Shown here: positions 61,940-64,000 of the stretch, in pieces
Layout: each line of letters begins with the position of its first letter
Position numbering within the stretch: position 1 is the first letter of the stretch
Assembly (NCBI GenBank): GCA_035582835.1
Contig: JAYKAV010003110.1
Span: 665,778-729,777 of the forward strand
Direction of reading: 5' to 3'
DNA: 64,000 nt
Origin: Phoebastria nigripes
Lineage: Eukaryota > Chordata > Aves > Procellariiformes > Diomedeidae
Made by a program: the position numbers and the translations under genes
The notes under the pieces: model-generated
Seen by the model: the letters and a program-made list of their open reading frames with translations, nothing else
Told to the model about the DNA's origin: nothing
Database searches by the model: none

Positions 61940-62690
61940 AGTTTTGTAGAGATTAGAAGAAACTGTGAGGGACTTCTGAGGCACCTCACTGAGCTAACAG
62001 GCAGCATAATGGTAAATGATTCATTGCTGACAGATGAAACGTAGTGCACATTGGAAAAAACAATTGGAACTACTCATACACATTGCTGGGTTCTAAATTA
62101 ACTATAACCTAGAGGAAATATGCCTGGATGTCACTGTGGGCAGCTCAGTGAAAAACTTTGCTTTAGTGTGCAACACTAAACATAAAAGCAAACAAAATGT
62201 TAAGCTATATTGAGGCATGGGGTAGAAAATAGTATTGAAAATGCATCTAGTGATACCATAGTGTGAGCATTACAACAAATACATTGTGGTATATAGATCG
62301 ATAGTATGACATCACTTGAATAATGTGTTCAGTTCTGATCACTGTGAGAAAGATATAGCAAGAATAGAGCCAGTCTGAAACAACAATAATTATTTGTGTT
62401 TAACATGAAGAGGCTGAAAAGACTGGGTAAGTGTCAAGAGAAATAAGATGAGAAATGAATGCCATACAAAATAGTAACAGAGAGATACACTGGATGCTCC
62501 TATTTACTATGCTTATAATGGGAGATGTAAGCAGATATAAAATTAAAGGTTGACAATTTAAGAATACAAGTATGTACTCAACATCCATCCCTACGCTGTA
62601 TGATTAATTATTGAATTTCATTGCCCTCTACATCCTTGATATCAAAAATGTAGAAAGATTCAGAAAGGATTTGACATTTGTTGAAGTATT
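61940..62690 (+). mobile_element. CR1/L3-type LINE relic
   Basis: Forward-oriented 3' half of an old CR1/L3-like element. Landmarks: cactgagctaacaggcagca (61987-62006), gtagtgcacattggaaaaaa (62041-62060), gtgttcagttctgatcactg (62325-62344; the conserved RT-domain segment encoding YxVQFW-like text), agatatagcaagaatagagc (62351-62370) and aagaggctgaaaagactggg (62407-62426), then the ORF2 end to about 62640. Many indels; inert. Confidence 0.78.
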
Positions 62691-62714
62691 GAGGACATTC
62701 ACAATTTCAGCAGG

Positions 62715-62850
62715 GGATGGACCAAGGGTTGGGAATTCAAGACCTCACTTCACTTCTGTCTGATACTGACCTGCTCTGTGACCTTGGGCTTCACCTCACA
62801 GTCTTTCTCAGCTGCAGATCTTTTTAGTTGTAAAGGACCCAGGACAAGAC
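62715..62850 (+). mobile_element. MIR-like SINE fragment
   Basis: The text ctgctctgtgaccttgggct (62771-62790), then tcacctcacagtctttctca and gcagatctttttagttgtaaa, follows the MIR core order (ctgtgtgaccttgggcaagt, then cctcagtttcctcatctgtaaa). Preceding ggaattcaagacctcacttc fits the MIR left part. Degraded, immediately right of the CR1/L3 relic. Confidence 0.6.
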
Positions 62851-63248
62851 TTACAAAACTATTCAACTGCTTAACTTGTAACCAGGTGCTAAGCTTCCTA
62901 TTTAATCAATATGAAGTTAGGATCCTATGTAAGAATTAACTGTCTAAGTGTTTTGTATATCTTGTCTCCTAGACAGAGGTCCCTGATGATCTCTATGTAA
63001 ACAATACCAAATTTCAGAAAAGTTTAAAAAAAAAAAAAGTGATAGAACTATGTATGTTAAGGTACATATGAGCCAGCTACTAACTGGATGGACTTCTGTA
63101 ATAATCTTAACCTCAGAGCAGGTGTTTTTTCAAAGCTGTTCATACTTTATGTGCTTATGAAATGCAGCAAAACATCAGACCAAGTAGCATAATCAATATG
63201 GATAATTGCTGCAGTCTGTGCTGCTTTATAATATCAGTGCGGGGGGGG

Positions 63249-63588
63249 NNNNNNNNNNNNNNNNNNNNNNNNNNNNNNNNNNNNNNNNNNNNNNNNNNNN
63301 NNNNNNNNNNNNNNNNNNNNNNNNNNNNNNNNNNNNNNNNNNNNNNNNNNNNNNNNNNNNNNNNNNNNNNNNNNNNNNNNNNNNNNNNNNNNNNNNNNNN
63401 NNNNNNNNNNNNNNNNNNNNNNNNNNNNNNNNNNNNNNNNNNNNNNNNNNNNNNNNNNNNNNNNNNNNNNNNNNNNNNNNNNNNNNNNNNNNNNNNNNNN
63501 NNNNNNNNNNNNNNNNNNNNNNNNNNNNNNNNNNNNNNNNNNNNNNNNNNNNNNNNNNNNNNNNNNNNNNNNNNNNNNNNNNNNNNNN
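63249..63588. other. Assembly gap (340 N)
   Basis: 340 undetermined bases. The left edge is a G8 run (63241-63248). The right edge is exactly at the 3' end of a reverse-oriented CR1, so the terminal CR1 octamer repeats probably lie in the gap. The long X-filled open frames across it are meaningless. Confidence 0.99.
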
Positions 63589-64000
63589 ATCATAGAATGG
63601 TTTGTGTTGGAAGGGACCTTAAAGATCATCTAGTTCCAACCCCCCTGCCATGGGCAGGGACACCTTCCACTAGACCAGGTTGCCCAAAGCCCCATCCAGC
63701 CTGGCCTTGAACACGTCTGGGGATGGGTCATCCACAACTTCTCTGGGCAACCTGTTCCAGTGCCTCACCACCCTCACAGTGAAGAATTCCTTCCTTATAT
63801 CTAATCTAAGTCTACCCTCTTTCAGTTTAAAGCCACTACCCCTTGTCCTATCACTACATGCCCTTGTAAAAAGTCCCTCTCCAGCTTTCTTGTAGGCCCC
63901 CTTCAGGTACTGGAAGGCTGCTGTAAGGTCGTCTTATCTCTGGCTCTCCCGGAGCCTTCTCTTCTCCAGGCTGAACAACCCCAACTCTCTCAGCCTGTCT
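63589..64000 (-). mobile_element. CR1 LINE (young, avian type), 3' region, runs off the window
   Basis: Begins atcatagaatggtttgtgtt (63589-63608) and continues through ggaagggaccttaaagatca, ccatgggcagggacaccttc (63648-63667) and gcccatccagcctggcctt-like text near 63691, ending at 64000 in ctctctcagcctgtct. This is the reverse complement of the CR1 3' region, closely following the avian consensus and much better preserved than the other copies here. The element continues beyond the right edge. The open frames inside it (63680-63895) are antisense to the CR1 and not genes. Confidence 0.96.

Noticed and set aside
63162..63710. Open frames of 129-182 codons over the gap
   Set aside because: Made mostly of undetermined residues from N bases.

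Overview
The window looks like nuclear DNA from a bird. The best evidence is the right end (63589-64000). It is a well-preserved CR1 LINE 3' region in reverse orientation and of the avian type: it opens with atcatagaatgg and reads through the usual CR1 text about lightly populated TE genomes. Several older CR1/L3, L2, MIR-like and palindromic MITE-like relics of the kind shared among amniotes are also present. I saw no L1 and no Alu/B1-type SINE, base composition is AT-rich, and CpG is scarce. The species cannot be told from the sequence.

No conventional protein-coding gene, rRNA, intact tRNA, operon or CRISPR array is visible. All open frames are short, and the longest ones are explained by repeats or by runs of N. 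The window is best read as the interior of a very large intron or a gene desert. The one piece that could be coding is a 33-nt candidate microexon at 43105-43137 on the + strand. It has a pyrimidine-rich acceptor, two open frames and a gtatga donor. It is unproven, and I could not assign it to a gene.

Layout: 1-3.9 kb is AT-rich non-coding DNA. 3.9-6.15 kb is a nested fossil: an L2-type LINE (+) split by a CR1/L3-type LINE (+), followed by another CR1/L3 3' end. 7.53-8.2 kb is a reverse-oriented CR1. 9.26-9.64 kb holds a decayed Ty3/gypsy-like RNase H segment, which is unusual for a bird. 10.9-36 kb is mostly single-copy AT-rich DNA with microsatellites, three to four MITE-like palindromes and a MIR-like cluster (26.9-27.6 kb). 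36.2-36.7 kb is a conserved-element candidate. 36.9-38.65 kb carries one forward and one reverse CR1. 42.0-43.2 kb combines a conserved-element candidate with the microexon candidate. 43-61.9 kb is single-copy DNA with many homopolymer tracts and unusual two-letter A/C or G/T tracts. 61.9-62.85 kb is a CR1/L3 relic followed by a MIR-like SINE. 63249-63588 is an assembly gap, and the window ends in the young CR1.

I did not find a new multi-gene system. The items most worth checking are the microexon candidate, the gypsy-like relic, the recurrent A/C-only tracts and the four stretches that look like conserved regulatory DNA. Repeat family assignments come from recognising consensus text by eye. 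Boundaries are approximate, commonly by 10-50 bp.
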